From assembly GCA_023415145.1 (NCBI GenBank), contig JAEZLW010000012.1:1-29572 (forward strand): a stretch of DNA of 29,572 nt, in the 5' to 3' direction. The translations under genes were made by a program, and so were the position numbers. The DNA is from Bacillota bacterium (GTDB taxonomy: Bacteria; Bacillota; Clostridia; Christensenellales; Aristaeellaceae). Below the pieces are notes generated by a model. It saw only the letters and a program-made list of their open reading frames with translations, was not told the DNA's origin and did not search any database. The first letter of the stretch is position 1. Every line of letters begins with the position of its first letter. Positions 22,576 through 28,868 of this stretch are shown here, one piece after another.

Positions 22576-23282
22576 GCATGCTCCTTTCCGGGAGCGGCTT
22601 TGGCACTTTCCTCACGTACCACGCGCCTGGCCTTATGGAACACCCCGGCGATGGTGCGCAGAAACAGCTTCGCATCCAGTATGAAGCTTTGGTTCAAAGC
22701 GTACTCCACACGCAGGGCGTTTTTGTTGCCGAGGATGTATTTTTCATAGTTTTCCACGGGATTTTCCGTGCCCACCATCTCATCCTGGTTGATGTACACC
22801 AGGGAGCTTTCGTCGCTGATGCCGGGGCGCACCCACAGAATGCATTCCTGGTCGCGGGTATAGCGCATGGTGTAGCGTAAAAGCTCCGGCCGTGGGCCGA
22901 TGAAGCTCATGTCGCCCGTCAGTATATTGAGCAATTGGGGAATCTCATCCAGCTTCGTTTTGCGCAGGATATGCCCCACCCGCGTCACCCGGGCGTCGTT
23001 CAAGGCAGTGGTGCCGCCGGTTTTGTCGGCATCCTTGACCATGGTGCGGAACTTGAAAATAAGAAACGTTTTGTTGTGATAGCCGCCCCTTGGCGCACGG
23101 TAAAATATGGGCCCGGGGGAATCCAGCCTTACCGCGATGGCAATGGGAATCATCAGGATAAGGCCGGGAATAAGCAGCACCAGCGCCAGCAGGATATCCA
23201 AGAAACGTTTCACAACAATACTATAAAAAGGGTGGGATAACGGCCCCTTCCAAACAGGCAGTTCGGGGATATTTTGGCGCAT
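22572..23282 (-). CDS. Undecaprenyl-phosphate sugar transferase (bacterial sugar transferase family)
   Basis: This 236-residue enzyme would start glycan assembly by transferring a sugar-1-phosphate from an NDP-sugar onto undecaprenyl phosphate. A membrane helix (FLDILLALVLLIPGLILMIP) is followed by the catalytic region with SPGPIFYRAPRGG, FKFRTMVKDAD, LRKTKLDEIPQLLNIL and DMSFIGPRPELL. It is the short, WcaJ/PglC-like core. The ATG at 23282 is 7 bases from AGGAGG and preferred over the adjacent GTG at 23285. It is first in the operon, behind a strong promoter, which fits its priming role. Confidence 0.93.
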   Translation of the reverse strand: MRQNIPELPVWKGPLSHPFYSIVVKRFLDILLALVLLIPGLILMIPIAIAVRLDSPGPIFYRAPRGGYHNKTFLIFKFRTMVKDADKTGGTTALNDARVTRVGHILRKTKLDEIPQLLNILTGDMSFIGPRPELLRYTMRYTRDQECILWVRPGISDESSLVYINQDEMVGTENPVENYEKYILGNKNALRVEYALNQSFILDAKLFLRTIAGVFHKARRVVREESAKAAPGKEHA

Positions 23283-23327
23283 CACCGGGCCTCCTTACAG
23301 GAGAAATGAACAAAAACAAGCGCTGAT

Positions 23328-23356
23328 ATGGTAGCACAGGCTACGTATAATGTCAA
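23328..23356 (-). promoter_or_regulatory. Promoter of the glycan operon
   Basis: TTGACA (23351-23356), a 17-base spacer and TACCAT (23328-23333) on the minus strand, 46 bases before the sugar-transferase start. It lies in the 79-base gap after the MscS gene. Confidence 0.75.
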
Positions 23357-23364
23357 ACAAACAC

Positions 23365-24237
23365 TTATTCTGCTATGATCCGGCGGATATGCGGCATTTG
23401 AATGCCTTCATGGTCAAAGCGGTTCTTGATTCGCATGCGAAGCTCCCGCTCAATGCGCCAGTTTTCCTTGACAGGGCACAGCGCGGACAGACGCACAATG
23501 ATGCAATCCGCCTCAAAGGCAAGCACGCCCAGCACCTGAGGCTTCTCGCTGAAACCCTCAATGGCTTTGCCCGCAGCCACCATCTCGTCTTCCAGGATTG
23601 CCATCAGCCTTTCCAGCTTTTCCTCATAGGGCAGGCGTACGTCCACGATGGCCCGTTTGAAGGTGCGGGTCATGTTGGTGACGGTGCGGATGTCACCGTT
23701 GGGAATGACGTATAGGTTTCCGCTGAAATGGCGGATGGCGGTGGTGCGCAGCGCGATGGACTCCACCTCGCCGGACAGGCCGTTCACCTCCACGATGTCC
23801 CCGACCGTGATGTTGCCTTCCACCCACAGGAAGATGCCGGAAATGACGTCCTTCACCAATGTCTGCGCCCCGAAACCAACGGCAATGCCGCCCACCCCGG
23901 CTACCGCAATCATGGAGGTCACGTTGACGCCAAACACGCCCAGGGCAAAGGTGGCGATCAGAAAATACATGATATAGTTGAACACGCTGGTGGTCAGGGA
24001 ACGGAGCGTTTCCCGCTGGCCGGGGGTGCGGCCATCCTTTAAGCGCATCATCCTTCGGATCAGATGCCGGCCAAGGCGGATGATAAGCGCCCCCAGCAGG
24101 ATCACCAGCCCGGCCAGCAGCAGCTTGCTCAGCCAAATGGGAAGGTCGCTAATAAACTGCCCGGCGGCCTGGCTTGCGTTCTCCAGGGTGCTATTCACGC
24201 TTTCCATCAGGGTTGGGTTGTCAGGTGTGGGAGTCAT
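23365..24237 (-). CDS. mscS: MscS-family small-conductance mechanosensitive channel
   Basis: This 290-residue channel releases solutes on osmotic downshock. It has three transmembrane segments (IWLSKLLLAGLVILLGALII; YIMYFLIATFALGVFG; and the pore helix VTSMIAVAGVGGIAVGFGAQ), then the beta domain (GIFLWVEGNITVGDIVEVNG) and a C-terminal alpha/beta domain. Length matches classical MscS. GAGGAA precedes the ATG. The gene lies between the HAD hydrolase and the glycan operon on the same strand, without a terminator between it and the glycan promoter. Confidence 0.93.
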   Translation of the reverse strand: MTPTPDNPTLMESVNSTLENASQAAGQFISDLPIWLSKLLLAGLVILLGALIIRLGRHLIRRMMRLKDGRTPGQRETLRSLTTSVFNYIMYFLIATFALGVFGVNVTSMIAVAGVGGIAVGFGAQTLVKDVISGIFLWVEGNITVGDIVEVNGLSGEVESIALRTTAIRHFSGNLYVIPNGDIRTVTNMTRTFKRAIVDVRLPYEEKLERLMAILEDEMVAAGKAIEGFSEKPQVLGVLAFEADCIIVRLSALCPVKENWRIERELRMRIKNRFDHEGIQMPHIRRIIAE

Positions 24238-24300
24238 GATTGTTCCTCATCTATAAAAATAGAGACAGGGGTGCAGGAGACTTGTCCCCTTCCGGGGTTC

Positions 24301-24954
24301 TCAGGGGCGGAGCCCTTGAGCCAATACATATTCTTTCGCTTTTTGAAGGTCCTCAAACACGGGAACGTTGGCTTCCAGCAGTGTTTGCCATGGCTGGTGA
24401 CCTCTTGCGATCAGTATGCATTCGCAGCCGATGGCCTCTGCGACTTCCGCGTCGTGAAGCGTATCCCCCAGGAAAACAGCCTGTCTTGGATCGACGCCGT
24501 GGTTTGTCAAAAATTCCTTGGCCAAATCCACCTTGCTGGTGGCGTATATGTGCGAAAGTCCCAAGGCTGCCTGAAAGTATCCGCCGATGGGAAAACGGGC
24601 GATCTGCTCATGCAGGTACTCCTCCTTGGAGGCGGACAAAATGGCCTGTTGAAAGCCTGCCTGATGAAAGGCCTCCAAAGCCCCCAAGGCATGTTTTTGC
24701 AGCGGGCAGTCTTTGCTTCTTTCCATATATCCCTGCATCCAGGCATTGGCTATGGAAGGGAAAATATCGTCTGTTACCCCCAGGTCCCTGTAGTATTCCC
24801 GGATGGGAAAGCGGAAAAGCCGGTGGTAATCCGCCAACCCTCCCAGAGGCGTCAAGCCAAACGTGGGAAATATATCGTTGTTTACATCGACTGCAACCTG
24901 CACGTCGTCCAGCAGCGTTCCGTTCCAGTCCCAAAGCACGTAGGTCCAAGGCAT
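24301..24954 (-). CDS. HAD-superfamily hydrolase (phosphoglycolate-phosphatase-like)
   Basis: This 217-residue HAD enzyme has motif I DWNGTLLDD (nucleophile D9), motif II SASKEE, the motif III lysine in TSKVDLAKEF, and motif IV FLGDTLHDAE with a cap domain between motifs I and II. The second aspartate of the usual DxD is Asn11, which may weaken classical phosphatase activity. ATG 24954 is chosen because GGGAGG lies 8 bases upstream and a promoter at 24979-25007 would lie inside a longer reading from 24990. Small-molecule phosphatase is the likely class; substrate unknown. Confidence 0.9.
   Translation of the reverse strand: MPWTYVLWDWNGTLLDDVQVAVDVNNDIFPTFGLTPLGGLADYHRLFRFPIREYYRDLGVTDDIFPSIANAWMQGYMERSKDCPLQKHALGALEAFHQAGFQQAILSASKEEYLHEQIARFPIGGYFQAALGLSHIYATSKVDLAKEFLTNHGVDPRQAVFLGDTLHDAEVAEAIGCECILIARGHQPWQTLLEANVPVFEDLQKAKEYVLAQGLRP
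24302..24318 (-). terminator. Hairpin overlapping the HAD stop codon
   Basis: CAAGGGC-tcc-GCCCCTG on the minus strand (one G-T pair) spans the last codons and the stop. It resembles the end hairpins of element B (8470-8488, 20058-20078), but no U-run follows, so termination is uncertain. Confidence 0.35.
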
Positions 24955-24978
24955 CAAAAAGTCCTCCCTTTTGCAGAT

Positions 24979-25007
24979 ATGATACGGCAAAAGGGAGGGA
25001 GTGTCAA
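24979..25007 (-). promoter_or_regulatory. Promoter of the HAD hydrolase gene
   Basis: TTGACA (25002-25007), 17 bases, TATCAT (24979-24984) on the minus strand, 24 bases before the ATG at 24954. The resulting leader would be only about 18 bases. Confidence 0.7.
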
Positions 25008-25087
25008 CTTTTAGGATAAGGCATGGGGCAGTTCAGGATGATTCCAATTTTTATCGCCATGAAGGCCTATAGAAGAAAAATTTCGCT

Positions 25088-25135
25088 CCTGCGGGTGCGA
25101 CCAGGGCTTTCCGATCGCCCTGGACCTGCGGGTGC
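25088..25135. repeat. Direct repeat pair flanking an inverted repeat
   Basis: CCTGCGGGTGC occurs at 25088-25098 and 25125-25135. Between them CCAGGGC (25101-25107) pairs with GCCCTGG (25117-25123). This is the only structure in the otherwise featureless 25008-25205 stretch. Confidence 0.5.
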
Positions 25136-25205
25136 AGCCTTGTTTTGGCTTTCATATGATTTTGGTTATGTAACCTTTCTGGTGATCAATGATTTATGAG
25201 GGAGC

Positions 25206-25412
25206 AACGAGGGGGCCAGTGCCCCCTCGTTTAAGATCGTCTCACCCGGCTTTGCCGGGTGGGCGGGGCGCTTGCGTAGCAAGCTGTCCTTACACGATTT
25301 CCTTATGAGATGGCACCGTCCAAGCGTAGTGAAGGATGGTGCCATCTCATAAGGAAATCGTGTAAATCGAACAAGGTCCGTTCAATGCAATGTGTTGAAC
25401 GGACCTTGTTCG
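25206..25412 (-). repeat. Structured intergenic element A, copy 3 (inverted, most perfect stems)
   Basis: In element order (minus strand): P1, 18-base perfect arms (25368-25385 with 25395-25412); P2, 28-base perfect arms (25290-25317 with 25338-25365), loop containing CACTACGCTTGG; TAAGGACA; H3 GCTTGC-tac-GCAAGC (25270-25284); GCCCCGCC; H4 CACCCGGC-aaa-GCCGGGTG (25243-25261); GAGACGATCTTAA; H5 AACGAGGGGGC / GCCCCCTCGTT (25206-25231). Stem sequences of P1 and P2 are unlike those of copies 1 and 2, yet lengths, order and linkers agree. It follows proS, with P1 next to the proS stop. Confidence 0.8.
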
Positions 25413-25429
25413 AAGAGGCTGTGCCTCTT
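25413..25429 (-). terminator. Hairpin overlapping the proS stop codon
   Basis: AAGAGGC-aca-GCCTCTT on the minus strand begins within the TAA stop and is followed directly by P1 of element A. No clear U-run; the two stacked hairpins may jointly end or protect the proS mRNA. Confidence 0.45.
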
Positions 25430-26870
25430 AATACGCCTTGGCGAAGTACATGACCTTGTCGGCATCTTTGCCACAGATGGCGCAGGTGTGGCCGATGGGC
25501 GTTTGGTCGAAGGGCATGTTGCGGCTGGTGGCGTTCAGCTCGGACTTGATCTTGTCCTCGCAGTCCTGATGGCCGCACCACATGGCCTTGGCAAAACCTA
25601 CTTGTACGGCGGCGGCCAGGTCTTGCATGGAGTGGACCTCATGGGTGCGTTCATCCCGGAAAGATTTGGCCTGGGCGTAAAGCGTATCCTGGATATCCTG
25701 CAAAAGCGCGGGAATCTTTTCGTTAAGACTGTCCATGGGCAGTTCGATTTTTTCAAAGGTATCCCGGCGGCAGGCCAATACCTGCCCTTTTTCCAGGTCG
25801 CGGGGCCCGACTTCCAGGCGCAGGGGCACGCCGCGCAGTTCCCAATGGTTGAACTTGTAACCGGGGCTGTAGGTATCCCGGTTGTCCAGTTCCACGCGCA
25901 GGCCGGCAGCCTTCAAACCGTCAGCTATCTTTTCGCAGGCCTCGTTGACGCCTCCCTTGTGGGCGGCGATTGGCACGATGACTACCTGGATGGGAGCGAT
26001 GCGGGGCGGCAAGCGCAGGCCGCGCTCGTCACCGTGTGTCATGATGATGGCACCGATCAGCCGGGTGGAAGTACCCCAGCTTGTTTCATGCACATGGGTC
26101 AATTGCCCATCCTTGCTAAGATACTTGATGTCGAAGGCCTCGGCAAAGTTCGTGCCGAAATTGTGGCTGGTACCGGCCTGCAGCGCCTTGCCATCCTGCA
26201 TCATGGCCTCCATGGAATAGGTGGCCCGGGCGCCGGCGAACTTTTCCTTATCGCTCTTGCGGCCCACGTACACCGGCAGCGCCAATTCCTTTTCTGCCAC
26301 TTCCTGATATACATCCAGCATTTGAAGCGTTTCTTCCTGGGCTTCCTCCGCCGTGGCATGGATGGTGTGGCCTTCCTGCCACAAAAATTCACTGGTGCGC
26401 AGGAAAGGCCTGGTGCTCTTTTCCCAGCGCATGACGGAGCACCACTGGTTGTATTTCATGGGCAGGTCGCGCCAGGACTGCACCCACTTGGAGTACATGG
26501 CGCAGAAGATGGTTTCGCTGGTGGGGCGAATGGCCAGCCGCTCAGTGAGGGGCTCGCTGCCACCCTGGGTGACCCAGGCCACTTCCGGGGCAAAGCCTTC
26601 CACATGCTCGGCCTCCTTGAGCAAAAGGCTCTCGGGAATGAGCATGGGCATATACACGTTTTGATGACCGGTAGCCTTAAAGCGCGCGTCCATCTCCTGC
26701 TGTATGCGCTCCCAGATGGCGTAACCGTAAGGGCGCACGATCATGCAGCCTCTAACAGGCGCGTAATCCACCAATTCCGACTGCAGGATCACATCGGTAT
26801 ACCATTGGGAAAAATCCACATCCCTGGGTGTGATGTGCTGCACAAATTCCTGGTTTTTTTCCTTGGCCAT
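25428..26870 (-). CDS. proS: Prolyl-tRNA synthetase, eukaryote/archaeal-type (ProS type 3)
   Basis: This 480-residue class II synthetase charges tRNA-Pro. It lacks the editing insertion of bacterial-type ProRS and has the short archaeal/eukaryal architecture: FVQHITPRDVDFSQWYTDVI start, motif 2 region RWEKSTRPFLRTSEFLWQEG, GTSHNFGTNFAEAFDI, motif 3 GDERGLRLPPRIAP, the anticodon-binding domain, and a C-terminal zinc-binding part (CGHQDCED, CAICGKDADK) ending in tyrosine (FAKAY) as in this class. GAGGAGG lies before ATG 26870. Expression is controlled by the T-box leader just upstream. Confidence 0.97.
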   Translation of the reverse strand: MAKEKNQEFVQHITPRDVDFSQWYTDVILQSELVDYAPVRGCMIVRPYGYAIWERIQQEMDARFKATGHQNVYMPMLIPESLLLKEAEHVEGFAPEVAWVTQGGSEPLTERLAIRPTSETIFCAMYSKWVQSWRDLPMKYNQWCSVMRWEKSTRPFLRTSEFLWQEGHTIHATAEEAQEETLQMLDVYQEVAEKELALPVYVGRKSDKEKFAGARATYSMEAMMQDGKALQAGTSHNFGTNFAEAFDIKYLSKDGQLTHVHETSWGTSTRLIGAIIMTHGDERGLRLPPRIAPIQVVIVPIAAHKGGVNEACEKIADGLKAAGLRVELDNRDTYSPGYKFNHWELRGVPLRLEVGPRDLEKGQVLACRRDTFEKIELPMDSLNEKIPALLQDIQDTLYAQAKSFRDERTHEVHSMQDLAAAVQVGFAKAMWCGHQDCEDKIKSELNATSRNMPFDQTPIGHTCAICGKDADKVMYFAKAY

Positions 26871-26899
26871 GGGGTTTCCTCCTCATTGCGGCAAGGGTG

Positions 26900-27126
26900 T
26901 AAAAAAGCCCCGCCGCTGCAAAATGTGCAGGGACGAAGCTTGCTTCGCGGTACCACCCGGCTTGGCGCTTTTGCGCCCACCTTGAGGCCTTGTATCGGGG
27001 GCAAACCGGCGGGGATTGGCCGCATGCTCCAGGCCGGGAAACCAGGGGTCCGCCTGCGCTCCTTGCACCAGCGAAGCGCTCTCTGAAAAGCGGAAAACCA
27101 AGGCGGCTGCCCTTCATCGCGTTGTG
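26900..27126 (-). promoter_or_regulatory. T-box riboswitch leader of proS
   Basis: The minus-strand leader contains the T-box sequence GGGTGGTACCGCG (26946-26958), which pairs with the tRNA acceptor end, then CGTCCCTGC and a terminator with a U6 run. Upstream, CAGAGAG and GGTGCAAGG fit the AG bulge and distal loop of Stem I. The specifier is probably a proline codon (CCC or CCT) in ACCCCTGG near 27042-27049, as expected for proS. Uncharged tRNA-Pro should stabilise the antiterminator and switch proS on. Assignment of the exact specifier codon is not certain. Confidence 0.92.
26901..26936 (-). terminator. T-box regulated terminator
   Basis: CGTCCCTGC-acatttt-GCAG-cg-GCGGGGC followed by TTTTTT (26901-26906) on the minus strand, ending 30 bases before the proS ATG. 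The stem competes with pairing to the T-box sequence. Confidence 0.75.
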
Positions 27127-27132
27127 GGGATT

Positions 27133-27161
27133 ATTATACTATGGCCTGGGCGCGATTGCAA
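27133..27161 (-). promoter_or_regulatory. Promoter of the proS T-box transcript
   Basis: TTGCAA (27156-27161), 17 bases, then a perfect TATAAT (27133-27138) on the minus strand, just ahead of the T-box Stem I. Confidence 0.75.
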
Positions 27162-27234
27162 TCCCCACCAAATGGGAAAGTTCGCAGATTTCATTCTTTC
27201 TGTGAAGGATTTCCGATAAAGGATTTTTGATGAA

Positions 27235-27294
27235 GGCATCCTCCCGGGCCGGCATGCGGCAGGGGGCTGGCGGCCGCGAAAGAGGAAGGATGCC
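27235..27294 (-). terminator. Inverted repeat downstream of the small membrane protein gene
   Basis: GGCATCCT (27287-27294 on minus) pairs with AGGATGCC (27235-27242), enclosing a GC-rich segment with its own pairing (GCGGCCGCC, GCCGGC). It lies 6 bases after the stop at 27300. Likely ends that transcript before the proS promoter; no strong U-run. Confidence 0.4.
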
Positions 27295-27299
27295 GATTT

Positions 27300-27704
27300 T
27301 TATTGCTGATCCTTCTTTTCCAATGTCTCACGGATGCGAACCAGTTCATCCCGGATGCTGTACAATAGGAAAAACCCTTCAATGACAAGGCGTGCAGCCA
27401 CGGGCGTTATGACCATCATGATCAGGCCTTGAAAGAAATTGACCGAAAACATGGTGTACAGCCCGCCGATGATGGCGTAACAGAATATGAACAGGTAAAT
27501 GAACCGGATCATGGCCGGAAGCCAGAACTTGGTGAAATGAAGGAAATCATACAGTTGTTTCAGAAAGCCGGTATAAGCATCTTTTTTGGCTTTGGGAAGG
27601 AACACCGCGGCCATGATGACAGCGGCGATTATGGAAAGAATGAATACCGCAACCATGCCGCCTCCCACAGTGGGTGCCGGAAAGTTATAACTGAAATCGT
27701 ACAT
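27300..27704 (-). CDS. Small membrane protein, DUF4282-like
   Basis: This 134-residue protein has about three hydrophobic segments: VGGGMVAVFILSIIAAVIMA, FIYLFIFCYAIIGGLYTMF and LIMMVITPVAARLVIEGFFL, then a charged C-terminus (RDELVRIRETLEKK). The middle and C-terminal part (FTKFWLPAMIRFIY ... RLVIEGFFLLYSIRDELVRI) resembles DUF4282, a family without known function. The ATG at 27704 is used because TGGAGG lies 8 bases upstream. An extended -10 (TGCTACAAT) is seen at 27758-27766. It appears monocistronic. Confidence 0.72.
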   Translation of the reverse strand: MYDFSYNFPAPTVGGGMVAVFILSIIAAVIMAAVFLPKAKKDAYTGFLKQLYDFLHFTKFWLPAMIRFIYLFIFCYAIIGGLYTMFSVNFFQGLIMMVITPVAARLVIEGFFLLYSIRDELVRIRETLEKKDQQ

Positions 27705-27915
27705 GCCTAATCCTCCATTCAAATTTTGTTGATGCCCCCGCTTGCCGCCTGAAACCTATTGTAGCACATTTTTTTAGGCAAGTATATGGCCGTCGCCGTT
27801 GCATAGCCATGGCCGCAAGCATGAGACAGATACGGGAAAGGACAGAAAAAGTCATTTGCATATATTAATATTTTCTAACATGACAGCCTTCGACAAAAGC
27901 TCCCTGCTTTCGCTG

Positions 27916-27944
27916 TTGCAATGCGGCGAAATACGGTTTATGCT
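27916..27944 (+). promoter_or_regulatory. Promoter candidate of the Spo0E-like gene
   Basis: TTGCAA (27916-27921), 17 bases, TATGCT (27939-27944), 72 bases upstream of the ATG at 28016. Confidence 0.5.
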
Positions 27945-27963
27945 GTACATGGAAAGGAGAGGC

Positions 27964-27981
27964 TATACAATATGTTGTATA
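27964..27981. promoter_or_regulatory. Palindrome in the leader of the Spo0E-like gene
   Basis: TATACAA-TATG-TTGTATA has perfect 7-base arms and lies about 15 bases past the expected transcription start, a position suited to a repressor. Binding protein unknown. Confidence 0.4.
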
Positions 27982-28015
27982 CCTGGAACAATTAATACTA
28001 TTAGGAGGCGAGCGC

Positions 28016-28183
28016 ATGAGAGAAGCGGGAATCAGCAATGAAGAGAAGCTGTTACGGTGGAAACTGGAAAACTGCTACATCCAGGGCAATCTGGAGGAAG
28101 CCGTCAGGCTGGGCCGCCGGCTGGACGAGATGCAGTGCCAGTTGTTCAGAGAAGCATCAGAGACTAAAAAAGCCGCCGGCTGA
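28016..28183 (+). CDS. Spo0E-like small protein (putative aspartyl-phosphate phosphatase)
   Basis: This 55-residue protein (MREAGISNEEKLLRWKLENC start) is two helices joined by a short turn; NLEEAVRLGRRLDEMQCQLF aligns by eye with the Spo0E signature region (SQELDxxI), here GRRLD. Spo0E family members dephosphorylate Spo0A~P and delay sporulation. Leu-Asp of the signature is kept, while Ser-Gln is replaced by Gly-Arg, so activity is uncertain. AGGAGG lies 7 bases before the ATG, and a promoter and terminator frame the gene, supporting that it is real. Confidence 0.65.
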   Translation: MREAGISNEEKLLRWKLENCYIQGNLEEAVRLGRRLDEMQCQLFREASETKKAAG

Positions 28184-28312
28184 ACGAACATAAGTCCATG
28201 CCGCATCTCTCCTTTCCATAGGGTGCGGGCGCAGTGCCGGGGGGCGCAAAAAGCCGGGAGCATAGCATACACTCGGATGCGTGGCTATTGCGCAGCCGCA
28301 AGTTCATGAAAA

Positions 28313-28337
28313 GGACGGGAGGGCCCGTTCTTTTTTT
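28313..28337 (+). terminator. Rho-independent terminator
   Basis: GGACGGG-aggg-CCCGTTC (one G-T pair) followed by seven T. It lies 130 bases after the Spo0E-like stop; the intervening 28184-28312 contains no recognisable gene, though a short 3' transcript region is possible. A further inverted repeat, ACCGTC / GACGGT (28338-28366), follows. Confidence 0.75.
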
Positions 28338-28370
28338 ACCGTCAAAAAAGGCTCCATTTCGACGGTCATC

Positions 28371-28630
28371 CTGTGAAAGTGAAGTTTTACTTTCGCAGGG
28401 GAGCACTTTTCACCTTCGGGCTACGCCCGTGGTCGGTGAATAGTGTAATGAAAGCTTGCAACGCAAGCGCCTAGCTTCCCATCTGGCTCAATAGTCGCAT
28501 TGCTGCGCTACCGCTTGCACTGCTCCTTTTCGCCAGCCTCGTCCGCCTTCGCTTCATCTGCCACAGGCAGCGCTCGGCTCCCGAGCCACTGGCGGCGCTT
28601 CGGCTACGGAGCCTTCAATGCATCCCCGGA
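28371..28630 (+). repeat. Structured intergenic element A, copy 4 (H4 and H5 replaced by element B)
   Basis: P1: CTGTGAAAGT (28371-28380) with ACTTTCGCAG (28389-28398). P2: CACTTTTCACC (28404-28414) with GGTGAATAGTG (28435-28445), one mismatch, enclosing CGGGC-tac-GCCCG. TAATGAAA. H3: GCTTGC-aac-GCAAGC (28454-28468). Then element B sequence from about 28476 to 28613, followed by the element A tail TTCAATGCATCCCCGG, similar to the end of copy 2. H4 and H5 are missing. Confidence 0.7.
28476..28613 (+). repeat. Element B fragment nested in element A copy 4
   Basis: TTCCCATCTGGCTCAATAGTCGC, CGCTACCGCTTGCACTGCTC, TTTTCGCCAGCCTCGTCCGCC, CACTGGCGG and CGGCTACGGAGCC follow in the same order as in copy 2 (19937-20046). 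The AAGGGGATTCC head and the end hairpin are absent. Confidence 0.65.
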
Positions 28631-28718
28631 AGTTGCCCAGCCTGGTTGATCGTCAAAATATCTGAAATGGTACGAACTTTGACCGTAGTCATGTTAAGGC
28701 GACGTTTGGGTGTTTAGT

Positions 28719-28743
28719 GGAGGATGATCCTCGTTCTTTTTTT
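28719..28743 (+). terminator. Possible terminator without an upstream gene
   Basis: A short stem (GAGG-atgat-CCTC) is followed by GTTCTTTTTTT. The nearest upstream gene on this strand ends 536 bases away and already has a terminator, so this may end an unseen transcript from the element A copy 4 region, or be fortuitous. Bases 28631-28718 hold nothing else recognisable. Confidence 0.3.
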
Positions 28744-28805
28744 GTATTTGTCATCACTTTTTTGCGAAACCGTATGAATTGGCGGGTTGTGACACACCCT
28801 GAAAA

Positions 28806-28834
28806 TTGACAAGGTGTATTTTCCATAGTACAAT
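28806..28834 (+). promoter_or_regulatory. Promoter of the F420-ligase-like gene
   Basis: Perfect TTGACA (28806-28811), 17 bases, TACAAT (28829-28834), 35 bases before the ATG. Confidence 0.75.
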
Positions 28835-28868
28835 GGGCCAAATTTGATGGCAATGGGAGGATGGCAGC

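Noticed and set aside
25059..25199. A 46-codon frame starting MKAYRRKISLLRVRPG
   Set aside because: No Shine-Dalgarno site, and it spans the direct and inverted repeats at 25088-25135, so it is more likely read-through of structured non-coding sequence.
25392..27086. A 564-codon open frame on the plus strand
   Set aside because: It lies antisense to proS and its T-box, has no ribosome-binding site, and its translation is His/Gly/Gln-rich as expected from the opposite strand of a GC-rich gene.
5645..28630. Element A copies as a possible CRISPR array or attenuator set
   Set aside because: Copies are kilobases apart, not regularly spaced, with no spacers or cas genes. Orientation relative to the genes varies, which argues against a simple attenuator.
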